Assembly (NCBI GenBank): GCA_016217625.1
Contig: JACRHK010000178.1
Span: forward strand, 1 to 7,126
DNA: 7,126 nt
Source of the DNA: Nitrospirota bacterium
GTDB taxonomy: Bacteria > Nitrospirota > RBG-16-64-22 > JACRHK01
Direction: 5' to 3'
The stretch's first letter is position 1. The number at the start of each line of letters is the position of its first letter. This document shows, piece after piece, positions 1-5,467 of this stretch. The position numbers and the translations under genes are program-made. The notes beneath the pieces were generated by a model that saw only the letters and a list, made by a program, of their open reading frames with translations, did not search any database and had not been told where the DNA came from.

Positions 1-1
1 G

Positions 2-475
2 CTATCCCAGATGCTCCGGAGTCTTCACGACGAGCACCGGAATCTCGGCCCGGTTCACGATCTCACGGCTGACGCTTCCCATCAACAGGGAATGGGCCCG
101 CTTGCCCCTGGAACCCACCACAATTAGGTCCACTCCCTCTTCCGCCGCGGCCTGAAGGATCTCATCCGCAGGATGGCCTTCTTTCACAATCGTCTTGACG
201 CCCGCAACCCCTTTCGATTCTAACGCCTTCTTGTAATACCCCAGAATAGTCTCGGCTTTCTGATCCAGCGTTTCCTGATACTCGGTCCCCTGCAGCATCT
301 CCCTCAACGCCGACATCTCCGAGTGTCCGAGCATTTCATCCACAACGGCCGGTCCGAACTTTTCCACATAGATCAACACCACGCGCTCCGGACGGCTGTA
401 AGCGCACAGCCTGCCCCCCATCTCAAAAGCCGCCTGACTTCCCTTGGTACCATCGACCGCGATCAGCAGCTTCAT
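2..475 (-). CDS. UspA-family universal stress protein
   Basis: This 157-aa protein is a single-domain universal stress protein, a cytoplasmic nucleotide-binding fold. The sequence shows the beta-1 motif LLIAVDGT with Asp8, the segment DLIVVGSRG (residues 116-124), then GS at 133-134 and the C-terminal strand PVLVV (146-150). The family ATP-binding pattern is G-2x-G-9x-G(S/T). Here it reads G121, G124 and G133-S134, with eight residues rather than nine between the second and third glycine, so ATP binding is likely but not certain. The open frame continues upstream to 829, but that extension is an Arg/Ala-rich antisense-like translation of the repeat gene before it. The start at 473-475 begins the conserved UspA fold and follows a strong GGGGAGG ribosome binding site. 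The gene lies 28 bases after the Gly/Tyr-rich protein and is the last operon gene visible. It probably supports stress adaptation; the specific role is unknown. Confidence 0.93.
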   Translation of the reverse strand: MKLLIAVDGTKGSQAAFEMGGRLCAYSRPERVVLIYVEKFGPAVVDEMLGHSEMSALREMLQGTEYQETLDQKAETILGYYKKALESKGVAGVKTIVKEGHPADEILQAAAEEGVDLIVVGSRGKRAHSLLMGSVSREIVNRAEIPVLVVKTPEHLG

Positions 476-503
476 CGGTCCTCCCCTGAAATGAGAACGC
501 TTT

Positions 504-887
504 CTACTCAGCCTGGTCCGGCTTGACCACGTACTGGGGCTCCCCTGGGGCGCCCCCCGGTCCAGGCGCCTGTGGCGCAGCCGGCGGCGCGCCGTAGCCG
601 CCAGAGGGCGCCCCATAGCCGCCGCCCATTGCCGGTGCTCCGTAGCCGCCCGCCGCCGGGGCCCCGTAACCGCCTGCCGCCGGCGCCCCGTAGCCTCCCG
701 CAGCCGGCGCGCCATAGCCGCCGCCGGCCGCGCCGTATCCGCCCCCCGCCGCGCCGTACCCTCCGGCGCCTGCCGGAGCGCCCGCAATCCGGTGTTTATA
801 GCCGGTGTGCGACGACACGGCGTAGCCAACCAAAAAGCTCAACCACGCCACGACAAACAGCAACACGACCCATAGACTGGTTTTCAT
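504..887 (-). CDS. Membrane-anchored GYGA-repeat low-complexity protein
   Basis: This is a 127-aa protein of unknown function. Residues 5-24 form one hydrophobic helix near the N-terminus, either an uncleaved membrane anchor or a signal segment. A short linker with Lys31, His32 and Arg33 follows. Residues 43-101 contain eight GYGA units with tyrosines at 44, 51, 58, 66, 74, 82, 91 and 98. The tail is Pro/Ala/Gly-rich and ends in a charged segment (VVKPDQAE). Only the helix and tail are not low complexity. I chose the ATG at 885-887 because an AGAGGG site precedes it closely and the hydrophobic helix starts there; an in-frame ATG at 906-908 would add seven residues with no clear benefit. It sits 35 bases after the TusA-family gene and 28 before the UspA gene, so it is probably co-transcribed. 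The repeat may lie outside the membrane. I recognise no family, and the repeat could be structural or a flexible spacer. Confidence 0.8.
   Translation of the reverse strand: MKTSLWVVLLFVVAWLSFLVGYAVSSHTGYKHRIAGAPAGAGGYGAAGGGYGAAGGGYGAPAAGGYGAPAAGGYGAPAAGGYGAPAMGGGYGAPSGGYGAPPAAPQAPGPGGAPGEPQYVVKPDQAE
585..761 (-). repeat. Imperfect tandem repeat encoding GYGA units
   Basis: This stretch encodes eight GYGA-type units of 7 to 9 residues. The middle units (residues 58-87) repeat every 8 residues, which is 24 bp at the DNA level. The copies differ mainly at synonymous positions and at the residues after GYGA. Unit-number changes by slippage or recombination would stay in frame for whole 21- to 27-bp units. 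Confidence 0.85.
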
Positions 888-922
888 CCCTCTGCCCTCT
901 CCCCCCACGCCAGGTGGCTCGG

Positions 923-1183
923 TTACACCAACACGACCTTCTTAATCTTCCACTTATACTTTCCGCCCTCCGTGGACCGCTCGAAGATCTCGTGGCCGAC
1001 CGTGTCGCACATGGCCGCGATCGACTCCCCCGAAGACGGGTTGTCGAAGACGACCTCCAGCGTATCCCCCTCCCCTATCTTCTCCAGCGCCTTCTTGGTG
1101 TAGAGCTGTGGATGCGGGCAGACATACCCGGTCACATCCAACAGGAATGCCCCGTTCGCCGTCTTTTCAAACTTCATGGCCAT
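923..1183 (-). CDS. TusA/YeeD-family sulfur carrier protein
   Basis: This 86-aa protein belongs to the TusA (SirA/YedF/YeeD) family of small cytoplasmic sulfur carriers, which hold sulfane sulfur as a persulfide on one cysteine. The signature CPxP motif is present as Cys22-Pro-His-Pro at the start of the first helix (GYVCPHPQ). Residues 47-59 (DNPSSGESIAAMC) add a second cysteine, Cys59. Length is typical for the family. The start at 1181-1183 follows a strong AAGGAGGGGG site; Met3 is a possible alternative. The gene lies 28 bases after the YeeE-type transporter. In Escherichia coli the neighbouring TusA-like YeeD (TsuB) works with YeeE (TsuA) in thiosulfate uptake, so a matching partner role is inferred here. 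Whether it then hands sulfur to the DsrE-like protein of the same operon is also inference. Confidence 0.93.
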   Translation of the reverse strand: MAMKFEKTANGAFLLDVTGYVCPHPQLYTKKALEKIGEGDTLEVVFDNPSSGESIAAMCDTVGHEIFERSTEGGKYKWKIKKVVLV

Positions 1184-1211
1184 GAGAATTCCCCCTCCTT
1201 GAAATTGGGTG

Positions 1212-2639
1212 TTACAACTCGCACATGGCGACCTCTTTCGCCATTTTCCGCTCCGTGTACCAATTGAAGAACTTCACCCCCAGGTAGGCCCCGGCGATCA
1301 TCCCGACCCCGAACATCCAGCCGGAAAGGTCCCCCTGGGAGACACGGACAAAGAAGGCCCCGACATTGCACCCCAGGCCGAGCCGGGAGCCGATCCCCAT
1401 CAGCGCCCCGCCGATGATGGCCCACATGGCCAGCTCCCGGGTCGGGGCCTTCCACTTGAACTCATTATGCAGGAGGGCCATCACGGCCGCGCCGCCGATG
1501 AGGGCGACGGACATCCAGTCCGCCGGATTGAGGAGCGGGTTGGGGATCCCGTTGTTCAAGCCGAAGTAGATGTTGTCCATGTTCTCCCAGCCCAGCTTGT
1601 TGAAGACCCATCCCACCCACTGCGCCTCCTGCGTCGTCACGTACCAGTAGCCGGGGTCGAAGACCGTCCCCTTGATGGAGATCCCGAACGTGGAGCCGAT
1701 TTTGGGCATCAGCTCGCCGAAGTTCTGGACGCCGAACTTGATCTGGAGCCCCTTCATGACGAACATGTGCAACCCGGCGGCAATCCCCAGGCCCAGGCCG
1801 GCGATGGCCGTCCGCTTGGAGGCGGCAATCATGCCCCAGTACCCCTGCAGCTCTACCAGGAATCCATTGCTCGGCTTCCCATCCCTCGCCTGCTTCTTCA
1901 AGTACGACCTCCTCACCCACACGAGGTACACCCACAGGAGGACGAGCGCCGCGGGCGCGACAATGCCGACTAGGACGTTGCTGATATAGGCCGACAGGAA
2001 GGGGTTGGTGAACTTCAACACCTCGGCATATGTCGTCGTCGGCTGGTTCCAGACGTAACCGGCGAGGTACATGTCCATCCAGCCGTCCGTCGCATTGATG
2101 GCGAGCGGGAGGCCTTTGGCGGCGGCGGAGTCATGCCACGATTGCGGCGCGAGGTTGTTGAACCACCCGCCGATGTCCACGAAGATTGCCTGCGTCACGC
2201 TGATGGAGAGGATTACGAGCATCGCCACCCCGTTCCCCTCGCCGGACTTGTACAGGGAACCGGACGCGCAGCCGCCCGTCAGCACCATCCCGATGCCGAA
2301 GATGAACCCGGCGATGACCGCGTGGATCCCGTAAGGGGCGGCATGGAAGGTGCTCATCCCGGTCGCCGTGACGAAGGCGGAGACGAATCCGAACAGGATC
2401 ATGGCAATCATGATCCCCACGGCCATCCGCGGCACCCCCACGGCGAAGAGGTCCCGGAACGCCGAGGAGAAGCAGAACCTCCCGTACTGGAGGCAGACGC
2501 CGTACACGAACCCGAACCACAGATAGGCCGACAGGTAGATGTAGTACTCGCTGAGAGTGAAGGTAAAAATGCTCACGAGCGAGAAGAACCCGATGATAAT
2601 GAAAGCCCACATCCGATTTTTCTTCGGCACTTCTTCCAT
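1212..2639 (-). CDS. YeeE/YedE (TsuA-type) sulfur compound transporter
   Basis: This 475-aa polytopic inner-membrane protein belongs to the YeeE/YedE family (Sulf_transp), whose characterised members take up thiosulfate. Two related halves are visible. The first has GVCLQYGRFCF (residues 47-57) and TGGCASG (121-127). The second has GSRLGLGCNVGAFF (417-430) followed by GDLSGWMFG. Cysteines thought to relay thiosulfate through the pore in TsuA appear to correspond to Cys56 (or Cys49), Cys124 and Cys424; this mapping is by motif only. A further Cys473 lies three residues from the end. Known YeeE proteins are about 330-350 aa; the extra length falls between the halves (about 160-270, including one more hydrophobic segment) and in a Trp/Asn-rich loop (about 322-375). 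The start follows GGAGGGG and lies only 3 bases after the glycosyltransferase stop, so translation is probably coupled. Substrate is inferred; other sulfur or selenium species are possible. Confidence 0.93.
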   Translation of the reverse strand: MEEVPKKNRMWAFIIIGFFSLVSIFTFTLSEYYIYLSAYLWFGFVYGVCLQYGRFCFSSAFRDLFAVGVPRMAVGIMIAMILFGFVSAFVTATGMSTFHAAPYGIHAVIAGFIFGIGMVLTGGCASGSLYKSGEGNGVAMLVILSISVTQAIFVDIGGWFNNLAPQSWHDSAAAKGLPLAINATDGWMDMYLAGYVWNQPTTTYAEVLKFTNPFLSAYISNVLVGIVAPAALVLLWVYLVWVRRSYLKKQARDGKPSNGFLVELQGYWGMIAASKRTAIAGLGLGIAAGLHMFVMKGLQIKFGVQNFGELMPKIGSTFGISIKGTVFDPGYWYVTTQEAQWVGWVFNKLGWENMDNIYFGLNNGIPNPLLNPADWMSVALIGGAAVMALLHNEFKWKAPTRELAMWAIIGGALMGIGSRLGLGCNVGAFFVRVSQGDLSGWMFGVGMIAGAYLGVKFFNWYTERKMAKEVAMCEL

Positions 2640-2642
2640 CTC

Positions 2643-4415
2643 TCAAACCCTCCCCTCCGGACGACTTTGTGTCTTTGTTGGCAGGTAGACCCTGACCAAG
2701 CTCTGATAGCCGAAAATGGGATCCGCTACGCCGAACTCTTGCGCCAGGCGGTAGCCCCTGAGCCGCTGCTCAAGGGTGTCCGGCAGAATCGGATCGCGCT
2801 CACTGAATACCACCCCGATGGCCATCGGGGCAGGCCCCACGCCCGCCTCTGTCGCGGGTTGATAATACTTTGGCTGGCGGAATTCCCAAGTAAACCGCAG
2901 AGGCGACCGCTCAATCTCTTCCTGCCGAGGGGTGAGATCGGCCTCCTTCCGGTAGACCACCTTCTTCGTCGAATAAAGATCCAGCAGGGGGACGGTGACC
3001 CCCGGGTGCAGCTCCCCGCCCGCCGGCGGCAGCGTGAAGACCTCCACCCGGTCGATCTCCAGGGTGTTGAGGAACTCCCCCGCCGCCTTCAGGTTGACCG
3101 CGCTCGTCTTCTGCAAAAAGGGGAGATACCCGTAGAGGGCGACGACGAGGGAGGCGAGGACCGCGCAATACGCGATTCCCCTCCTCACGGCCGGTTGCCG
3201 GATCTCCCGGATCCCGTAAGCCGCCATGAGGGCGAGCATCGGGAAGACGGGGATGAGGTAGCGGATCCGCTTGATCTCCAACACCAAGACCAGGAGCACG
3301 AGCCACCCGATGATAGCATAGCTCCAGTCTCTCCTCGCGAACGCCGCATAGAGGGAACCGGCTGCCGCCACGGTAATCAGCGGATGGATCTGGAAGAAAA
3401 AGGTCGAGGCCAGGCTTTCCTCCCAGCGTTGCAGTCCCGGCGCCTGATAGCTCCCCAGAAGCCCGATCTGCTCCGCAAAGACATCCTGCTTCCAGAGCAA
3501 GACGGCTCCGAGCAGGAGCGCGGCCGGGACAGCGACCCCCGCCGCGCGGGAGAGCGTGGCGCGGGGGTGAGGCGGGAGATGGGCCAGGACGATGACGACC
3601 AGGACGGACAGCAGCAGCCACGCGGAATATTTCGTCAGACAGGTCAGCGCCGCTGCCGCCGACGCCAAAGCAAACCACCCCGCCCCTCCCTGCCGGATAG
3701 CCTTGATCGTCGCAAACACGGCAAGCGTAAGGAAGAACATCGTGGGGATGTCGACCAGCATCAGCGGCACCTGCGTAAGCAGATAGGGCATGCCCAGCAG
3801 CAGAAGCCCGGCGAGGAACCCCACGGTCCGGTCCCAGAGGGTTTTGCCGATCCCATACGTCAGCGCCACGGCTCCGGCAAACCACAGCGTGTTCAAGACC
3901 TGGACGGCCGCCCGGTGCTCTCCCGCCAGGGAGAAGAGCAGACCCTGGAGGAACGGGATCAGCGGGAGGTCGGTCCAGGCCCAGATCTCCCTGCCCCACT
4001 CATGAAGGAAATAGCCGACCCCGTAAAGTTCCACATACTTGGCCTGCGTGAAATAGCGGGCGGCATCGACGATGACCTCGGGCTCCCTCCAGAACAGCGC
4101 GCCGACGGCAAAGGAGGTCAGGAAGAGGAAGCCCGCGGGATGGCGCTCCGGAGCCTCCGCTCTAGCAAGGACTATTGCGCAGGCGATCCCCAGGGCGAGC
4201 AAGAGCAGCAGCGGGACCAGATCGGAGTCCGCAAAGACCCACAGCCAGCTCGTGAGCCGGTTGTCATCCAGCGACCGGAAAAGGAAGAGGGTGAGAAAGG
4301 CGGCGAGCGTCAGCAGGGAGAGGAGAATGAAATATCCAACCTGAACAGGCGCGGAAATATCAAGGCTCACCCGCATCGGCGTCTTTTCAACCACGCCTAC
4401 CTTCTGCATTACCAT
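2643..4415 (-). CDS. GT39-like (PMT/ArnT-type) membrane glycosyltransferase
   Basis: This 590-aa protein resembles the GT39 (PMT_2/ArnT) family, which transfers a sugar from a polyprenyl-phosphate donor to protein or lipid on the outer face of the membrane. After the first two hydrophobic helices, an acidic loop motif (Glu111, Asp117, Tyr121) fits the place of the family's catalytic acid. The segment at 221-224 (VDIP), Lys262-Tyr263 and the motif KRIRYLIPVFP (382-392) are also typical. About 11 to 13 hydrophobic helices span residues 27-430, and a soluble domain of about 155 residues follows, probably periplasmic. The start codon overlaps the end of the DsrH-like gene. ATG 4413-4415 is given; ATG 4407-4409, in a TAATG stop-start overlap, is equally plausible, and neither has a strong Shine-Dalgarno. 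Its place inside a sulfur-relay operon is unusual, and the acceptor is unknown. Confidence 0.85.
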   Translation of the reverse strand: MVMQKVGVVEKTPMRVSLDISAPVQVGYFILLSLLTLAAFLTLFLFRSLDDNRLTSWLWVFADSDLVPLLLLLALGIACAIVLARAEAPERHPAGFLFLTSFAVGALFWREPEVIVDAARYFTQAKYVELYGVGYFLHEWGREIWAWTDLPLIPFLQGLLFSLAGEHRAAVQVLNTLWFAGAVALTYGIGKTLWDRTVGFLAGLLLLGMPYLLTQVPLMLVDIPTMFFLTLAVFATIKAIRQGGAGWFALASAAAALTCLTKYSAWLLLSVLVVIVLAHLPPHPRATLSRAAGVAVPAALLLGAVLLWKQDVFAEQIGLLGSYQAPGLQRWEESLASTFFFQIHPLITVAAAGSLYAAFARRDWSYAIIGWLVLLVLVLEIKRIRYLIPVFPMLALMAAYGIREIRQPAVRRGIAYCAVLASLVVALYGYLPFLQKTSAVNLKAAGEFLNTLEIDRVEVFTLPPAGGELHPGVTVPLLDLYSTKKVVYRKEADLTPRQEEIERSPLRFTWEFRQPKYYQPATEAGVGPAPMAIGVVFSERDPILPDTLEQRLRGYRLAQEFGVADPIFGYQSLVRVYLPTKTQSRPEGRV

Positions 4416-4579
4416 GAGATGACTTTCTCGTGGGAGAAGATCTCCTCCACCAGCGCCTCATAAGACACATCCTGCTTTGAGAGATCGATGACCTTCACCT
4501 GGTGCTCCATTGCGTGCCGCTCGATCATCCGCTGCGTCGAGGCATCGGGATTGCCATGGATCAGATGAAGGATCTTCAT
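4409..4579 (-). CDS. Small DsrH/TusB-like protein (56 aa)
   Basis: This short gene encodes 56 residues beginning MKILHLIHGNP and ending HEKVISW. The start resembles TusB/DsrH (MLHTLHRSP in E. coli TusB), and the final tryptophan matches the C-terminal Trp of that family. The central VKVIDLSKQ could be a second strand. DsrH/TusB proteins are usually about 95 aa, so this would be a shortened form lacking the middle; it contains no cysteine. In known systems this subunit forms a hexamer with DsrE and DsrF and helps in sulfur transfer to TusE/DsrC. The ATG at 4577-4579 follows GGGAG with a 7-base spacer, 40 bases after the DsrE-like stop. Its TAA overlaps the start region of the glycosyltransferase, which points to translational coupling. 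Position, ribosome site and coding pattern support a real gene; the family assignment rests on short similarity and is moderate. Confidence 0.75.
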   Translation of the reverse strand: MKILHLIHGNPDASTQRMIERHAMEHQVKVIDLSKQDVSYEALVEEIFSHEKVISW

Positions 4580-4619
4580 GCCATCACTCCCGGCGGTTGT
4601 TCTGCCCGCATCCTCATTC

Positions 4620-4922
4620 CTACAGCACGATCACCCTGTCCGCCTCGTGGTTCATCAAGGCGTTGTTGTACTGGCTGCCGCAGACGATTTCTTTGGATAT
4701 CGCTTCGGTGTTGACTCCGTGGTTCTTGGCGCTGTGATCGCAGAGGCTCATCGTGACGCCCTGAAGCCGGCACAGCGCGGTATATGCCGGATTTTCGAGG
4801 AGTTTCGTGCCTTCATCCATCGCGAAGAGAACGACCTCATGCCCTTTTGCCACGGCCGCGCGGGTCAATCCGCTCACCGCCTCGAGATGTTTCACCGTAT
4901 TGACCAGGATGCCCAGTTTCAT
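4620..4922 (-). CDS. DsrE/TusD-like sulfur-relay protein
   Basis: This 100-aa protein belongs to the DsrE superfamily. It begins with a strand (KLGILVNT), a helix with a polar Ala-rich face, and EVVLFAMDEGTKLL (residues 29-42), the usual DsrE layout. The segment GVTMSLCDHSAKNHGV (55-70) lines up with the TusD segment around its active cysteine (LNICVAAALRRGV in E. coli TusD), which makes Cys61 the likely persulfide-carrying residue. Cys51 and Cys82 are additional. The C-terminal ADRVIVL matches the family end (CDRVVQF in TusD). At 100 aa it is somewhat shorter than TusD/DsrE (about 130 aa). The start follows GAGGGGG closely. It probably receives sulfur from a TusA-type carrier, but the direction of transfer cannot be read from sequence. 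It is the first gene after the palindrome-containing intergenic region and may head the operon. Confidence 0.87.
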   Translation of the reverse strand: MKLGILVNTVKHLEAVSGLTRAAVAKGHEVVLFAMDEGTKLLENPAYTALCRLQGVTMSLCDHSAKNHGVNTEAISKEIVCGSQYNNALMNHEADRVIVL

Positions 4923-5116
4923 CCCGCCCCCTCATCAGAACGAACGCTTTGAGCATTAACGCACATAAAGATATGCAACAATGCCGTTTCTAACGTACCT
5001 TTTAGCATCCTAAGTCTTACTATGGACAATGCACGAAGGGAATGATGCATTTGCATCATTTTTATAGTGGTCATGGGGGACATCAGAGGCCCAGGCGAAA
5101 CCCGGGCGCCCTGCGT
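4923..5116. other. Intergenic region between the two DsrE-like genes
   Basis: No gene is seen in these 194 bases. The region is richer in A+T than its neighbours, which fits a regulatory region for the downstream operon. It holds the 20-bp inverted repeat listed separately. Next to the DsrF-like stop, a minus-strand hairpin at 5089-5107 (GCCCGGG / CCTGGGC, one G-U pair, 5-base loop) has no following T run and may only slow transcription. I found no -35/-10 pair on the minus strand that is convincing; the best (TTGTCC with TGCTAA) has a poor -10. Confidence 0.6.
5041..5060. promoter_or_regulatory. 20-bp inverted repeat, possible operator
   Basis: The sequence is AATGATGCA-TT-TGCATCATT, a perfect inverted repeat with 9-bp arms and a 2-base centre. 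It lies about 119 bases upstream of the DsrE-like start on the minus strand. The 20-bp length with dyad symmetry fits a dimeric regulator such as a LuxR-type protein, and a PAS-LuxR gene lies just upstream. It does not have the TTGAT-N4-ATCAA spacing of an FNR site. A T run follows only on the plus strand, where no gene ends, so a terminator is less likely. Confidence 0.5.
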
Positions 5117-5389
5117 TCAGTAGGGGAGGACGTGGTCGCACTGTAAGAGGCGTTGGGCAATCTCTTCCGTGGGCACATATTCCATCCCCGCATTCTCCCG
5201 GCTGTTGGAGTACACCTTCATCTCCATCTCCTTGAGCGTTTCATAGTGGAGAAGGCTCTCCTCCGTCTCCTCCAGCTTACGGTCGAGCACATAGACTTCG
5301 ACCTGATCATCCAGCAGGATGAGACCGACGGACATCCTCAGGGCCTCTTCTTGCCGGTCCCTCACGAGAACCGCAATCTTTTTAGTCAT
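5117..5389 (-). CDS. DsrF/TusC-like DsrE-superfamily protein
   Basis: This 90-aa protein looks like a small member of the DsrE superfamily. It opens with KKIAVLVRD, then a helix (EEALRMSVGLILL), then VEVYVLDRKLE (residues 30-40), and ends CDHVLPY, similar to the DsrF/TusC ending (YDVILRF in E. coli TusC). TusC is about 119 aa, so this is short. The position where TusC has cysteines (IEQCWVCAASLRERG) is occupied here by MKVYSNSRENAGM (58-70), with no cysteine; the only cysteine is Cys84. A structural rather than sulfur-carrying role is therefore likely. The start follows AAGGGG with a suitable gap. It lies 78 bases after the PAS-LuxR stop and 194 before the DsrE-like gene, so it may be transcribed with the regulator, the operon, or both. 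The superfamily call is fairly firm; the DsrF-like label is less so. Confidence 0.78.
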   Translation of the reverse strand: MTKKIAVLVRDRQEEALRMSVGLILLDDQVEVYVLDRKLEETEESLLHYETLKEMEMKVYSNSRENAGMEYVPTEEIAQRLLQCDHVLPY

Positions 5390-5425
5390 ACTGACCCCTT
5401 TCCCGCGACCTTCCGGATACCCCTG

Positions 5426-5460
5426 CGACTCCTGACTTCTGACTATTGACTTCTGACTTC
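5426..5460. repeat. Five tandem 7-bp repeats (TGACTTC type)
   Basis: Five adjoining heptamers are read on the plus strand: CGACTCC, TGACTTC, TGACTAT, TGACTTC, TGACTTC. They fill almost half of the 78-base gap between the PAS-LuxR gene and the DsrF-like gene, ending 7 bases from the regulator's stop. On the coding strand the unit is GAAGTCA. Copy number may vary by slippage. No clear hairpin is formed. Confidence 0.85.
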
Positions 5461-5467
5461 TTTCTCT

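Noticed and set aside
476..829. N-terminal extension of the UspA reading frame to 829
   Set aside because: The extra 118 residues are Arg/Ala-rich and come from reading the Gly/Tyr repeat gene in another frame; a strong ribosome binding site and the UspA fold both begin at 475.
572..1267. 231-aa open frame on the plus strand
   Set aside because: It is Arg/Pro-rich and antisense to the GYGA-repeat and TusA genes, with no recognisable motif.
2133..4463. 776-aa open frame on the plus strand
   Set aside because: It lies antisense to the glycosyltransferase and the transporter, is rich in Arg, Asp, Pro and Gln, and shows no domain; it is a shadow of GC-rich coding DNA.
5041..5066. Intrinsic terminator formed by the inverted repeat and the following T run
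   Set aside because: The T run follows only on the plus strand, where no gene ends here, and the perfect stem leaves a 2-base loop; an operator explains the dyad better.
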